A DNA stretch of 64,000 bases, from NCBI RefSeq assembly GCF_043195125.1, contig NZ_JBAFWR010000002.1; one strand, written 5' to 3'. This document shows, in pieces, positions 18,393 through 27,561 of this stretch. Numbering within the stretch: position 1 is the stretch's first letter; every line of letters begins with the position of its first letter. Both the position numbers and the translations under genes were made by a program. The DNA is from NCEH01 sp043195125. Lineage in GTDB: Bacteria > Pseudomonadota > Alphaproteobacteria > Rhizobiales > Xanthobacteraceae. Below the pieces are notes generated by a model, which was not told the DNA's origin, did no database searches, and worked only from the letters and a program-made list of their open reading frames with translations.

Positions 18393-19070
18393 CTACTCGG
18401 CGGCAACCGCCAGCGGGCGGTATGGTTCCGTCACAGCTAAGCCGAGCGCGTTCAGGCGACGGTAGAGCGTCGACCGCCCGATTCCGAGCCGCCGCGCGAC
18501 TTCGCTCATCCGCCCGCCATAAAGCGTTACGGCCGCACGGATCGCCTCTTCCTCGATCTGAACGAGCGCACGCACGTGACCGTGTGGATCGATCAGCGCC
18601 ACCTGGGGCGAGGGCTCTTCCGCAAGGTCTTCCACGTCCGGCACGGGGGTGAGCGTCACGACATTGTGTCGATCCGCGCGCGCCTGCGCTTCCTCCCGAA
18701 CCAGGTTCGCCAGGGCGATCGCATTGGTGATCGCGACGTTGAGGCGGAGCGCTCCCACCGGCTTCACCACGAAATCGCGCGCGCCAAGGCGGATCGCCGA
18801 AGCCACCGCGTCGAGGCCGCCGGGTGTGACGCACGCCACCACCGGCACAGGACACCCGCGCGCCCGCAGCGCGCCGAGCACGCCCAGCCCATCCAGCCCC
18901 GGCAGGACCAGATCGAGCAGCACGCAGTCGAACGCTTCCACGGCAAGGCGCGCCACGGCGGCGTCGCCGTCACCGACGCTCGTGCAGGTGTAACCGAGAT
19001 GGCTAAGGCTCGATTCGAGCCGGCGGCGTTCGAGAAGATCGTCTTCCACCAAGAGGATGCGAGCGGTCAT
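18393..19070 (-). CDS. Response regulator with Fis-type helix-turn-helix
   Basis: Receiver domain (residues 1-125) fused to a C-terminal Fis-family HTH_8 (AAVTLYGGRMSEVARRLGIGRSTLYRRLNALGL), 225 residues. The acidic pocket (VEDD), phospho-acceptor Asp53 (VLLDLVLPG) and Lys in VVKPVG are present. The segment after the fourth strand reads PVPVVACVTPGG where the family usually has LTA, so the switch Thr seems to be missing. No central AAA+ domain is present and no kinase gene is adjacent, so it is an orphan regulator. ATG 19070 gives the usual start; an in-frame start 27 bases upstream is possible. Confidence 0.82.
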   Translation of the reverse strand: MTARILLVEDDLLERRRLESSLSHLGYTCTSVGDGDAAVARLAVEAFDCVLLDLVLPGLDGLGVLGALRARGCPVPVVACVTPGGLDAVASAIRLGARDFVVKPVGALRLNVAITNAIALANLVREEAQARADRHNVVTLTPVPDVEDLAEEPSPQVALIDPHGHVRALVQIEEEAIRAAVTLYGGRMSEVARRLGIGRSTLYRRLNALGLAVTEPYRPLAVAAE

Positions 19071-19260
19071 GGCAATCCGATACGGCTGATTCGCCAAGCT
19101 TCCGCCAAGATGGTTAAGACAGATGTAACCTTCGCCCGCCCGCGTCTGCCCTATGGACCGGGATCCAACCCGCCACGCCGCCGTTGAGGGGGCAGGCCCC
19201 GCGCGCTATGACGGGCGGAGCAAAAGAGCGTTCGGCCCTTTTCCCTTTTCTGGAGGTCTC

Positions 19261-21093
19261 ATGCCCGGTTCCGCGACATTCGCACCCGCCGCCACCGCCG
19301 CCGCCCCCGGCGCCGAGGCGCTGCCCGAATGGAACCTCACCGACCTCTATTCCGCCATGGACGCGCCCGAGCTGAAGGCGGACCTGGATAAGGCTGACCT
19401 GGAATGCAAGGCGTTCGAGGATGCCTATAAGGGCAAGCTCGCCGATCTGCTCGCAGCGCCCGACGCGGGCGCTAAGTTGGCCGAGGCGGTCCGGCGCTAT
19501 GAAGCCATCGACGACCTGCTCGGCCGCATCGCCTCCTACGGCAGCCTGGTCTATGCCGGCGACACCTCCGACCCCGCCCGCGCCAAATTCTACGGCGACA
19601 TCCAGGAGCGGCTGACCGACGCCTCCACCCACCTGCTGTTCTTCACGCTGGAGATGAACCGGCTGGACGACGCGGCGCTGGAAGGCGCCATGGCGGCGGC
19701 CGCGCTCGGCCATTACCGGCCGTGGATCGAGGATTTGCGAGCCGACAAGCCCTATCAGCTCGAGGACCGCATCGAGCAGCTGTTCCACGAGAAATCCAAC
19801 CCCTCGCGCGGGGCCTGGAGCCGGCTGTTCGACGAGACCATGTCGGCCCTGCGGTTCAACGTGAACGGGCAGGAACTGGCCATCGAGCCGACGCTGAACC
19901 TGATGCAGGATCCGCAGGAGAGCGTGCGCAAGGCCGCCGGCCTCGCGCTTGCCGACACGTTCGGCAAGAACGTGCGCCTGTTCACCCTCATCACCAACAC
20001 GCTGGCCAAGGACAAGGAAATCTCCGACCGCTGGCGCGGGTTCACCGATGTCGCCGCCTCGCGCCATCTGGCGAACCGGGTGGAGAATGAGGTGGTGGAC
20101 GCCATGGTGGCGGCCATCGGCGCCAGCTATCCGCGCCTCTCGCACCGCTATTACGCCTTGAAGGCCAAATGGTTCGGCAAGGACAAGCTGGAATTCTGGG
20201 ACCGCAACGCCCCCCTGCCCCGCGTCGCCACCCGCGACATCGGCTGGAGCGAGGCGCGCGAGACCGTGCTCGGCGCCTACCGCACCTTCTCGCCTAAGAT
20301 GGCGGACATCGCCGGCACCTTCTTCGAGAAGAATTGGATCGACGCGCCGGTGCGTCCGGGCAAATCACCCGGCGCCTTCGCCCACCCGACCGTGCCGTCC
20401 GCGCACCCTTATGTGCTGCTGAACTACCAGGGCAAGCCGCGCGACGTGATGACGCTCGCCCATGAGCTGGGGCACGGCGTGCACCAGGTGCTGGCCGCCC
20501 GCCAGGGTGCGCTGATGGCGCCGACCCCGCTGACCCTCGCCGAGACCGCCTCCGTGTTCGGCGAGATGCTCACCTTCCGCCGGCTGCTCGCCCAGGCCGA
20601 GACGCCGCAGGCGCGCAAGGTGATGCTGGCGCAGAAGGTGGAGGACATGATCAACACGGTGGTGCGCCAGACCGCCTTCTACACCTTCGAGCGGCACGTC
20701 CACACCGAGCGCCGCCAGGGCGAATTGACTGCCGAGCGGATCGGCGAGATCTGGATGCAGGTGCAGACCGAGAGCCTCGGCCCGGCGATCCATCTGAGCG
20801 CCGGATACGAGACCTTCTGGACCTACATCCCGCACTTCATCCATTCGCCCTTCTATGTCTACGCCTATGCCTTCGGCGATTGCCTCGTGAACTCGCTCTA
20901 TGCGGTCTATGAGAAGGCGGCGGACGGGTTTGCGGAACGCTATCTCGCCATGCTCTCCGCGGGCGGCACCAAGCACCACGCCGAGCTTCTCGCCCCGTTC
21001 GGCCTCGATGCCCGCGACCCGGCCTTCTGGCAGACCGGCCTTTCGCTGATCGAGAGCATGATCACCGAGCTGGAGGAGATGGAAGCCGCCTGA
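19261..21093 (+). CDS. pepF: M3 family oligoendopeptidase (PepF)
   Basis: Cytoplasmic zinc oligopeptidase, 610 residues, that cleaves short peptides. The thermolysin-like motif HELGH at residues 401-405 lies in TLAHELGHGVHQVLA, with the third ligand expected in TLAETASVFGEM. LNYQGKPRDVM and SAGYETFWTYIPHFIHSPFYVYAYAFG match the PepF/M3B subgroup. ATG 19261 has TGGAGG seven bases upstream; an upstream in-frame ATG at 19153 overlaps no homology. The gene is not in an operon with its neighbours and is divergent from the orphan response regulator. Confidence 0.9.
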   Translation: MPGSATFAPAATAAAPGAEALPEWNLTDLYSAMDAPELKADLDKADLECKAFEDAYKGKLADLLAAPDAGAKLAEAVRRYEAIDDLLGRIASYGSLVYAGDTSDPARAKFYGDIQERLTDASTHLLFFTLEMNRLDDAALEGAMAAAALGHYRPWIEDLRADKPYQLEDRIEQLFHEKSNPSRGAWSRLFDETMSALRFNVNGQELAIEPTLNLMQDPQESVRKAAGLALADTFGKNVRLFTLITNTLAKDKEISDRWRGFTDVAASRHLANRVENEVVDAMVAAIGASYPRLSHRYYALKAKWFGKDKLEFWDRNAPLPRVATRDIGWSEARETVLGAYRTFSPKMADIAGTFFEKNWIDAPVRPGKSPGAFAHPTVPSAHPYVLLNYQGKPRDVMTLAHELGHGVHQVLAARQGALMAPTPLTLAETASVFGEMLTFRRLLAQAETPQARKVMLAQKVEDMINTVVRQTAFYTFERHVHTERRQGELTAERIGEIWMQVQTESLGPAIHLSAGYETFWTYIPHFIHSPFYVYAYAFGDCLVNSLYAVYEKAADGFAERYLAMLSAGGTKHHAELLAPFGLDARDPAFWQTGLSLIESMITELEEMEAA

Positions 21094-21217
21094 GGGTTTG
21101 AGGGGTATCACCGGTTTTCAAATTCAGATTCGCATTCGAAGAAAAATCGCGTCCCAGATCAGGCCCGGCCGGGTTCGTCCGGTCGGGCCGCCTGCAAATA
21201 CTCGGTTTTTGGCGGAA

Positions 21218-21233
21218 TGTTTCACGTGGAACA
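21218..21233. other. parS: parS centromere site (ParB-binding)
   Basis: TGTTTCACGTGGAACA is the exact reverse complement of the canonical chromosomal parS 16-mer TGTTCCACGTGAAACA. It lies in the noncoding gap between pepF and the next gene. ParB would bind here to organise and segregate the replication origin region, so the locus should lie in the ori-proximal part of the main chromosome. The remaining 21094-21462 gap shows no convincing gene. Confidence 0.9.
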
Positions 21234-21462
21234 TTGATCTGAAGAAGACGAATCGTGGTTTTGAGCGCCGTTTCCGCAAATTTTCGCGGGCTTAAACCGA
21301 CATTTCCACCAAAGTTCGGCGAGATGACACTTCGGCGGGCGCCGTCACAGGTGCGAAGGCGGCGTTCGAAAGCGATAATGGACTTGATATGATGGCTGCG
21401 AGCCGTCTGCCCCCGATCGCTGGATCGAAGAAGCGCCTTCCCTCTTTGCCGAACGCGCCACC

Positions 21463-22029
21463 ATGAGTCTGATGGCAATGATCATCGACAAATATCTTCC
21501 GCACTTTCAGTTCTGCGAGAAACACGCGATCGAGATCGCGGCGCCTCCATCAGCGGTTCTCACAGCCGCGATGAACTATCAATTCTCCAGCGATCCGTTC
21601 TTGCGCTCAATGATCGCCGTCCGGGAGCTTCCCGCTAGGATATCGGACGTCATCGGCCGGACGCGATCAGAGCCCGCGCCGCCCTTCAGCATGAAGAACT
21701 TCAGTCTGCTCGAAGTTTCGGAGGGGCGCGAGGCGGTTTTCGGGCTGGCAGGACGTTTCTGGCAACCGAAATACGGGCTGGCGACCGTGTCGAGCGCGGG
21801 CGATTTCGACGCCTTCAACCAGCCGGGTTGCGCAAAGCTCGCCCTCAACTTTGCTGTCATGCGCCAATCAAACGACAAGACCAAGCTGACGACGGAAACC
21901 CGCGTCTTCTGTCTGGACGATGAAGCGCGGCGAAGATTTGCACCCTATTGGTATCTCATCCGCCCCGTGAGCGGCATGATCAGAAAGCGGATGCTGGCCA
22001 CAATTCGGGGCAATTCCACTTCAGGCTGA
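21463..22029 (+). CDS. Conserved hypothetical protein, DUF2867/SRPBCC-like
   Basis: Unrecognised protein of 188 residues, probably cytoplasmic and without signal peptide. It starts with a membrane-neutral stretch and a segment AIEIAAPPSAVLTAAMNY, then alternates predicted strands, and ends with TETRVFCLDDEARRRFAPYWYLIRPVSGMIRKRML. That ending strongly resembles DUF2867 and SRPBCC-fold proteins, which often bind small hydrophobic ligands. The start at 21463 is the first ATG in frame; an internal ATG a few codons later (MAMIID) is equally possible. Codon use is less GC-biased than in the neighbours. No operon partner and no function can be assigned. Confidence 0.65.
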   Translation: MSLMAMIIDKYLPHFQFCEKHAIEIAAPPSAVLTAAMNYQFSSDPFLRSMIAVRELPARISDVIGRTRSEPAPPFSMKNFSLLEVSEGREAVFGLAGRFWQPKYGLATVSSAGDFDAFNQPGCAKLALNFAVMRQSNDKTKLTTETRVFCLDDEARRRFAPYWYLIRPVSGMIRKRMLATIRGNSTSG

Positions 22030-22074
22030 TCCGCTTCCGCGCGTCCGCCCGCTCAGCCCAGCTTCCGATCCCCC

Positions 22075-24354
22075 TCACCGTCTCCCGCCCAGGAACGTAT
22101 CCACGAACCAGCGGTCCAGGGTCATGGGTTCCTGCTGCTGCGGCGGCGGGCCCTGCTGGGGGATCTGGCCGACCACGGCGGGGGGCGCCTCGTCCGGCAC
22201 CGCGCCCGGAGGCAGGGGCAGGCCGAAGCCGGGGGAGCGGGCGCCGCCGGGCAGTTCGGCGATCGGCACGCCCTGGTGCGCCACCTTCATGTAGCGGCTC
22301 CAGATTTCCGCCGGCAGGTTCGCGCCCGAGGCCTTCTTGGTGGGCGAGGAATCATCGTTCCCCAGCCACACGGCGGTGACGAAGCGCGCCGTATAGCCGA
22401 CGAACCAGGCGTCGCGATAATCCTGCGAGGTGCCGGTCTTGCCGGCCGCGTCCCAGCCCGGAAGCTCGGCGCGCCGGCCGGTGCCGGAGATCAGCGTCTC
22501 CTCCATCATGTGGTTCATCATGGAGACGTATTCCGGCGCCACCACCCGGCCCGGCCCGGAGGTGGTGCGGGCATAGAGCACCTTGCCGTCGGCGCCCTTC
22601 ACGCTGTCGATCACATAGGGAATGACGCCGATGCCGCCATTGGCGAACGGCGTGTAGGCGGCGGCGAGTTCCAGCACCGAGACTTCCGACGTGCCGAGCG
22701 CGATCGAGGGGTTGGGATCGAGCGGAGACGCGATGCCGAGGCGCTTGGCGGTGGCAACGATGGCTTTTGGCCCCACCTCCAGCGCGAGACGCACCGAAAC
22801 GGTGTTCAGCGACAAGGCGAGCGCGGTCTGCAGCGTCACCGGCCCGCGATATTCGTGGCTGGCATTTTCCGGACGCCACCCCTTGAGCTGGATCGGCGCA
22901 TCCTCGCGCACCGTGTCCGGGGTGAGCCCGCGCTCCAGGGCGGTGAGATAGACGAACGGCTTGAAGGAGGAGCCCGGCTGGCGGCGGGCGGTCACCGCGC
23001 GGTTGTACTGGCTGTCCTCATAGGAGCGCCCGCCCACCAGCGCCTTCACCGCCCCGTCGGTATCGAGCGAAACCAGCGCGCCCTGGCCGACGCCGTATTT
23101 CGCGCCGGATTTTGCCAGCGTGTCGCTGACCGCCGCCTGGGCGACCGATTGCAGATTGGCGTCGATGGTGGTGCGCACCGTCACGTCGCCGGACAATTCG
23201 CCCACATAGGAATCCATCTGCTCCATCACCCAATCGGCCACATAGCCGATGGATTCGGGGCCCGTGGGCTTGGCCACCGTGGCCGGGCGCGCGAGCGCGG
23301 TCTTGGCCATGTCGGGGCTGATCAGCCCCTGCTCGCGCATGGCGACCAGCACCAGCGCGGCGCGATCCTGCGCGGCCTTCAGATTGCGCGTCGGGGCAAG
23401 GCGCGAGGGCGCGTTCACGATGCCGGCCAGCATGGCCGCTTCCGAAAGCGTCACATTGCGCGCCGACTTGCCGAAATAGCGCTGGGCGGCGGCTTCCACG
23501 CCATAGGCGCCGGAGCCGAAATAGACCCGGTTCATGTAGAGGTCGAGGATCTCGGCCTTGGAGAATTTCTTCTCCAGCCACAGCGCAAGCACCACTTCCT
23601 GGATCTTGCGGGAGAAGGTGCGCTCCTGGGTCAGAAACAGGTTCTTGGCCAATTGCTGGGTCAGCGTCGAGCCGCCCTGGCGCACCCGTCCCGAGGTGAG
23701 GTTGGTGAACACGGCCCGCGCGAGGCCCAGCGTGTCGATGCCCCAGTGATCGTAGAAGCGCCGATCCTCGATGGCGATGAAGGCCTTGGGCAGATAGGCG
23801 GGCAGTTCCTTCAGCGGCACGGCGGCGCCGCCCATGTCGCCGCGTGTGGCCAGCGGCTTGCCGTCCGCCGCCTGGATCATCACGGTGGGCGGGCGCTTGG
23901 GCACCATCAGGGTTTGCATGGAGGGCAGCTTGGAAGCCTCGTAGGCGACCACGCCGGCCACCGCCAGCACCGCCCACAGGCCGAGGATCAGCCCCCATTT
24001 GATGAGGCCGAACAGGGAGAAGAAGCCACGCCGGCGCTTGCGCGCGGTGCCGCGCGTCGCGCCGCGGCGCGCGGGCTCGGCGGCGCGCGAGTGGCGGGTT
24101 TCGCTCCGCACGGCTGCGGCTCGGGACGGGCGACGGGTGACGGCGCTGTCCTCCTCAAGCTCCTCCTCGCCTGGGGCAAAGCCAGGCTCGGCCCGCCGGC
24201 GGGTCTTCGGGTTTGCCGGCGCCGCGCGCGGTTTTTCCTCATAGGGAACGCCGCCGGGCCGGTCAGTCGCGTCGAGGCGGATGTCGAACAGGCTCTCCGG
24301 GCGCTCCAACAGAGGCTCCCGCCGTTCCCCTTCGCCTTTGCCTCTCCACGCCAT
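22075..24354 (-). CDS. Bifunctional penicillin-binding protein 1A (GT51 + transpeptidase)
   Basis: Class A PBP of 759 residues that polymerises and cross-links peptidoglycan. A basic, Arg-rich cytoplasmic tail of about 110 residues precedes one membrane helix (IKWGLILGLWAVLAVAGVVAY). The GT51 domain carries IEDRRFYDHWGID (catalytic Glu), GGSTLTQQLAKNLFL and KILDLYMNRVYFG-like motifs. The transpeptidase has SSFK, SLN and KTGTSQDYRDAWF. The C-terminus is Pro/Gln-rich. Divergent from glnD; a CtrA-type box lies 57-71 bases upstream of its start codon, consistent with cell-cycle control. Confidence 0.93.
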   Translation of the reverse strand: MAWRGKGEGERREPLLERPESLFDIRLDATDRPGGVPYEEKPRAAPANPKTRRRAEPGFAPGEEELEEDSAVTRRPSRAAAVRSETRHSRAAEPARRGATRGTARKRRRGFFSLFGLIKWGLILGLWAVLAVAGVVAYEASKLPSMQTLMVPKRPPTVMIQAADGKPLATRGDMGGAAVPLKELPAYLPKAFIAIEDRRFYDHWGIDTLGLARAVFTNLTSGRVRQGGSTLTQQLAKNLFLTQERTFSRKIQEVVLALWLEKKFSKAEILDLYMNRVYFGSGAYGVEAAAQRYFGKSARNVTLSEAAMLAGIVNAPSRLAPTRNLKAAQDRAALVLVAMREQGLISPDMAKTALARPATVAKPTGPESIGYVADWVMEQMDSYVGELSGDVTVRTTIDANLQSVAQAAVSDTLAKSGAKYGVGQGALVSLDTDGAVKALVGGRSYEDSQYNRAVTARRQPGSSFKPFVYLTALERGLTPDTVREDAPIQLKGWRPENASHEYRGPVTLQTALALSLNTVSVRLALEVGPKAIVATAKRLGIASPLDPNPSIALGTSEVSVLELAAAYTPFANGGIGVIPYVIDSVKGADGKVLYARTTSGPGRVVAPEYVSMMNHMMEETLISGTGRRAELPGWDAAGKTGTSQDYRDAWFVGYTARFVTAVWLGNDDSSPTKKASGANLPAEIWSRYMKVAHQGVPIAELPGGARSPGFGLPLPPGAVPDEAPPAVVGQIPQQGPPPQQQEPMTLDRWFVDTFLGGRR

Positions 24355-24410
24355 GAATGTTCCGTCCGCCGCTCGGTGAGCAGACCTAAACGACCTTCGA
24401 TTGCGGCCAT

Positions 24411-24425
24411 TTAAGGGGCGGTTAA
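24411..24425. promoter_or_regulatory. CtrA-type binding site TTAA-N7-TTAA
   Basis: TTAA at 24411-24414 and TTAA at 24422-24425 with seven bases between match the full CtrA consensus of Caulobacter and Hyphomicrobiales. It lies 57 bases upstream of the PBP1A start and 127 bases upstream of the glnD start, in otherwise GC-rich DNA. Confidence 0.6.
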
Positions 24426-24551
24426 TGGAACAGGCGAAAAACCGGCCCGCTTATCCCCGCAGCGCGCCGTGACGGCGCCGCGCGATTGCGATAAAGCGGA
24501 AAGCTCGGCTCGCTTTTGGGCCGCAAGAATTCAGGCCGCCCGGTATCTGGC

Positions 24552-27359
24552 ATGAGCACGCTCCGCATTCCTAAGGGTCATCGCACCATCGGCGAACCGT
24601 TCCTGGGCCGCCTCATGAAGGCCGAGGTTCTTGACATCGCCAAGGCCCATGCGGGACGCGAGGTGGAGCTGCGCCGCGCCGTCGTGGCGCGCCTCAAGCA
24701 GGCGCTCTCGGAAGGGAATGTGGAAGCCGAGCGCCTGCTCATGGAGGACGGCTGCGGGCGCTGCTGCTCGGTGCGCCTGTCCGCGCTCCAGGATGCGATC
24801 ATCGCCGCGGTTCACGAAGTCGCGACCACCATCCTCTATCCCATCGACAATCCCTCCCGCGCCGAGCGCATGGCGGTGGTGGCGGTGGGGGGCTATGGCC
24901 GCGGCATGCTGGCGCCGGGCTCGGACACCGACATCCTGTTCGTGCTGCCTTATAAGCAGACCGCCTGGGGCGAGAGCGTCGCCGAGGCGATGCTCTACAT
25001 GCTGTGGGATCTCGGCCTGAAGGTGGGCCACGCCACGCGCTCGGTAGAGGAATGCCTGCGCCAGGCGCGCGCCGACATCACCATCCGCACCTCGATCCTG
25101 GAGGCGCGCTTCCTGGTGGGCGACAAGGCCCTGTTCGAGGATCTGGAAACTCGCTTCGACAAGGAAGTGGTGGAAGGCACCGCCACTGAATTCGTCACCG
25201 CCAAGATGGCCGAGCGCGAGGAGCGCCTGCGCAAGGCGGGCCAGTCGCGCTATCTGGTCGAGCCCAATGTGAAGGACGGCAAGGGCGGCCTGCGCGACCT
25301 GCACACGCTGTTCTGGATCGCCAAATACGTCTACCGCGTGCGCTCCACCGGCGAACTGGTCTCCAAGGGTGTGTTCACCCGCGATGAAGCGCGGCTGTTC
25401 ACCCGCTGCGAGGATTTCCTCTGGTCGGTGCGCTGCCATCTGCACTTCCTCACCGGCCGGCCGGAGGAGCGCCTCTCCTTCGACCTGCAGCGCGAGATGG
25501 CCCAGCGCCTCGGCTATACCGAGCATCCCGGCCAGCGCGACGTCGAGCGCTTCATGAAGCATTATTTCCTGGTGGCGAAGGACGTGGGCGATCTCACCGC
25601 CATCCTCTCCGCCGGGCTCGAGGCGCGGCACGAAAAGCCGGTGCCCGGCCTTAAGGGCATGGTGGATCGCCTGCGCAGCGGCGCCAAGCGCACGAAGCTG
25701 AAGGAGAGCGCCGACTTCGTCATCGACACCGAGCGGCTCAACGTCGCCGACGATCTGGCGTTCGTGCGCGACGGCGTGAATTTCCTGCGGATGTTCCACA
25801 TCGCCGACAAACGCAACCTCGCGCTGCATCCCGATGCCATGCGCCTGGCCGCAAGCTCCCTGTCGCTGATCGACCAGAAGCTGCGCGAGAACCCGGAGGC
25901 GAACCGCCTGTTCCTGGAGATCATCTGCTCCAAGAACACGCCGGAAACCGTGCTGCGGCGGATGAACGAGGTGGGCGTGCTGGGCCGCTTCCTGCCGGAG
26001 TTCGGCAAGGTCGTGGCGATGATGCAGTTCAACATGTACCACCACTATACGGTGGACGAGCATTTGCTGCGCTGCATCGGCATCCTCTCGGAGATCGAGC
26101 GCAACACCAATCCCGAGAACGCGCTCGCCAACGAGCTGATGCTCACCCTGAAGCCCCAGCGCCACCTGCTCTATGTGGCGCTGCTGCTGCACGACATCGC
26201 CAAGGGCCGGCCGGAAGACCATTCCATCGCCGGCGCCCGCGTGGCGCGGCGCGTGTGCCCCCGCCTCGGCCTCAGCGCCGCCGAGACGGAGACCGTCTCC
26301 TGGCTGGTGGAGCAGCATCTCGTCATGTCCACGGTCGCCCAGTCGCGCGACCTCTCCGACCGGCGGACCATCGAGAATTTCGCCGCCGTGGTGCAGAATC
26401 TCGACCGCATGAAGCTGCTCACCATCCTCACCACGGCCGACATCCGCGCGGTGGGTCCGGGCACCTGGAACGGCTGGAAGGCGCAACTTCTGCGCACGCT
26501 CTATTACGAAACCGAGCCCATGCTCACCGGCGGCTTCTCGGAGGTGGATCGCGGCAAGCGGGTGAAGGTGGCCCAGGCCCAGTTGCGCCACGCGCTGAGC
26601 GACTGGAGCGAGGAAGATGTGAACGCCTATTCGGCGCGCCATTACCCCTCCTATTGGCTGCGCACCGACCTGGACACCAAGGTGCGGCACGCCCGCTTCA
26701 TCACGGAGATGGAAGCCGCCGGGCAGACCCTCACCACCCATGCGGATGTGGAGCCGGCACGCGGCATCACTGAGCTGACGGTGCTCGCCCCCGACCATCC
26801 CAAGCTCCTGTCGGTGATCGCCGGGGCCTGCGCGGCGGCGGGCGCGAACATCGTGGATGCGCAGATCTCCACCACCACCGACGGGCTGGCGCTGGACACC
26901 ATCGCCATCCGCCGCGCCTTCGACCGCGACGAGGACGAGGAACGCCGCGCCCAGCGCATCCGCGTCTCCATCGAAAAGGCGCTGACCGGGGAAGTGCGCC
27001 TGCCGGAAGTAATGGCCCGCAAGCTGCCCAAGGCGCGCCGCACCTTCTCGGTGGAGCCGGAGGTGACGGTGAACAATGCCTGGTCGAACCGGCACACGGT
27101 GGTGGAGGTGTCCGGCCTCGACCGGCCCGGCCTGCTGTTCGAGCTGACGAACACCTTGTCGCGGCTCAACCTCAACATCGCCTCGGCCCATGTGGCGACC
27201 TTCGGCGAGCGGGCGGTGGACGTGTTCTATGTCACCGACCTGATGGGCGCGAAGATCACCGGTGCGGCCCGCCAATCGGCGATCCGGCGCGCGCTGATCA
27301 CCGTGTTCGAGGGCTCGTTCGACGAGGAAGAGCCGCCCCGCCGCGCCATCCCCGCCTGA
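24552..27359 (+). CDS. glnD: Bifunctional uridylyltransferase / uridylyl-removing enzyme GlnD
   Basis: Nitrogen-status sensor, 935 residues, that uridylylates PII proteins when glutamine is low and removes UMP when it is high. The nucleotidyltransferase motif GGYGRGMLAPGSDTDILF gives the two metal-binding Asp residues; a GlnD-type middle domain follows (GKGGLRDLHTLFWIAKY); the HD hydrolase domain has LLLHDIAKGRPEDHS; two ACT domains at the C-terminus (ITELTVLAPDHPKLLSVIAG and VVEVSGLDRPGLLFEL) bind glutamine. ATG 24552 is chosen; an in-frame TTG at 24516 would add 12 residues. PII genes are not in the window. Confidence 0.95.
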   Translation: MSTLRIPKGHRTIGEPFLGRLMKAEVLDIAKAHAGREVELRRAVVARLKQALSEGNVEAERLLMEDGCGRCCSVRLSALQDAIIAAVHEVATTILYPIDNPSRAERMAVVAVGGYGRGMLAPGSDTDILFVLPYKQTAWGESVAEAMLYMLWDLGLKVGHATRSVEECLRQARADITIRTSILEARFLVGDKALFEDLETRFDKEVVEGTATEFVTAKMAEREERLRKAGQSRYLVEPNVKDGKGGLRDLHTLFWIAKYVYRVRSTGELVSKGVFTRDEARLFTRCEDFLWSVRCHLHFLTGRPEERLSFDLQREMAQRLGYTEHPGQRDVERFMKHYFLVAKDVGDLTAILSAGLEARHEKPVPGLKGMVDRLRSGAKRTKLKESADFVIDTERLNVADDLAFVRDGVNFLRMFHIADKRNLALHPDAMRLAASSLSLIDQKLRENPEANRLFLEIICSKNTPETVLRRMNEVGVLGRFLPEFGKVVAMMQFNMYHHYTVDEHLLRCIGILSEIERNTNPENALANELMLTLKPQRHLLYVALLLHDIAKGRPEDHSIAGARVARRVCPRLGLSAAETETVSWLVEQHLVMSTVAQSRDLSDRRTIENFAAVVQNLDRMKLLTILTTADIRAVGPGTWNGWKAQLLRTLYYETEPMLTGGFSEVDRGKRVKVAQAQLRHALSDWSEEDVNAYSARHYPSYWLRTDLDTKVRHARFITEMEAAGQTLTTHADVEPARGITELTVLAPDHPKLLSVIAGACAAAGANIVDAQISTTTDGLALDTIAIRRAFDRDEDEERRAQRIRVSIEKALTGEVRLPEVMARKLPKARRTFSVEPEVTVNNAWSNRHTVVEVSGLDRPGLLFELTNTLSRLNLNIASAHVATFGERAVDVFYVTDLMGAKITGAARQSAIRRALITVFEGSFDEEEPPRRAIPA

Positions 27360-27507
27360 GGCTGCGCCCAGGCGCGGAGCGGCCGTCTTCGGCCCGACGC
27401 CACGACGCGATAGGGCCGGCACGGGGTTGCCGCGCGCGCCAAAGCGGGCGAATCGGCGGCGCGCCCGTCCCCTCGGATCCGGCCGCCGCAAGCCGCCCCA
27501 GAATCAA

Positions 27508-27532
27508 ATCGGCCGGGACAAGCCCGGCCGAT
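27508..27532. terminator. Hairpin terminator between convergent glnD and hemA
   Basis: Perfect 10-bp arms ATCGGCCGGG (27508-27517) and CCCGGCCGAT (27523-27532) with a 5-base loop. On the minus strand it is followed by TTTGATT, so it mainly serves hemA but may act in both directions. The glnD-hemA gap holds nothing else recognisable. Confidence 0.75.
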
Positions 27533-27561
27533 GGAACGCGTTTTCGCGGAAGATGAGCCGT

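Noticed and set aside
21292..21525. Small minus-strand frame of 77 codons beside the parS site
   Set aside because: No ribosome site, no homology, and it overlaps the start of the plus-strand gene at 21463.
22276..24414. A plus-strand open frame of 712 codons
   Set aside because: Antisense to the PBP1A gene, which carries complete glycosyltransferase and transpeptidase motifs.
24531..27491. A minus-strand open frame of 986 codons
   Set aside because: It is the shadow of glnD, whose catalytic motifs are all in the plus-strand frame; the antisense translation is His/Ala/Gly-rich and has no family signature.
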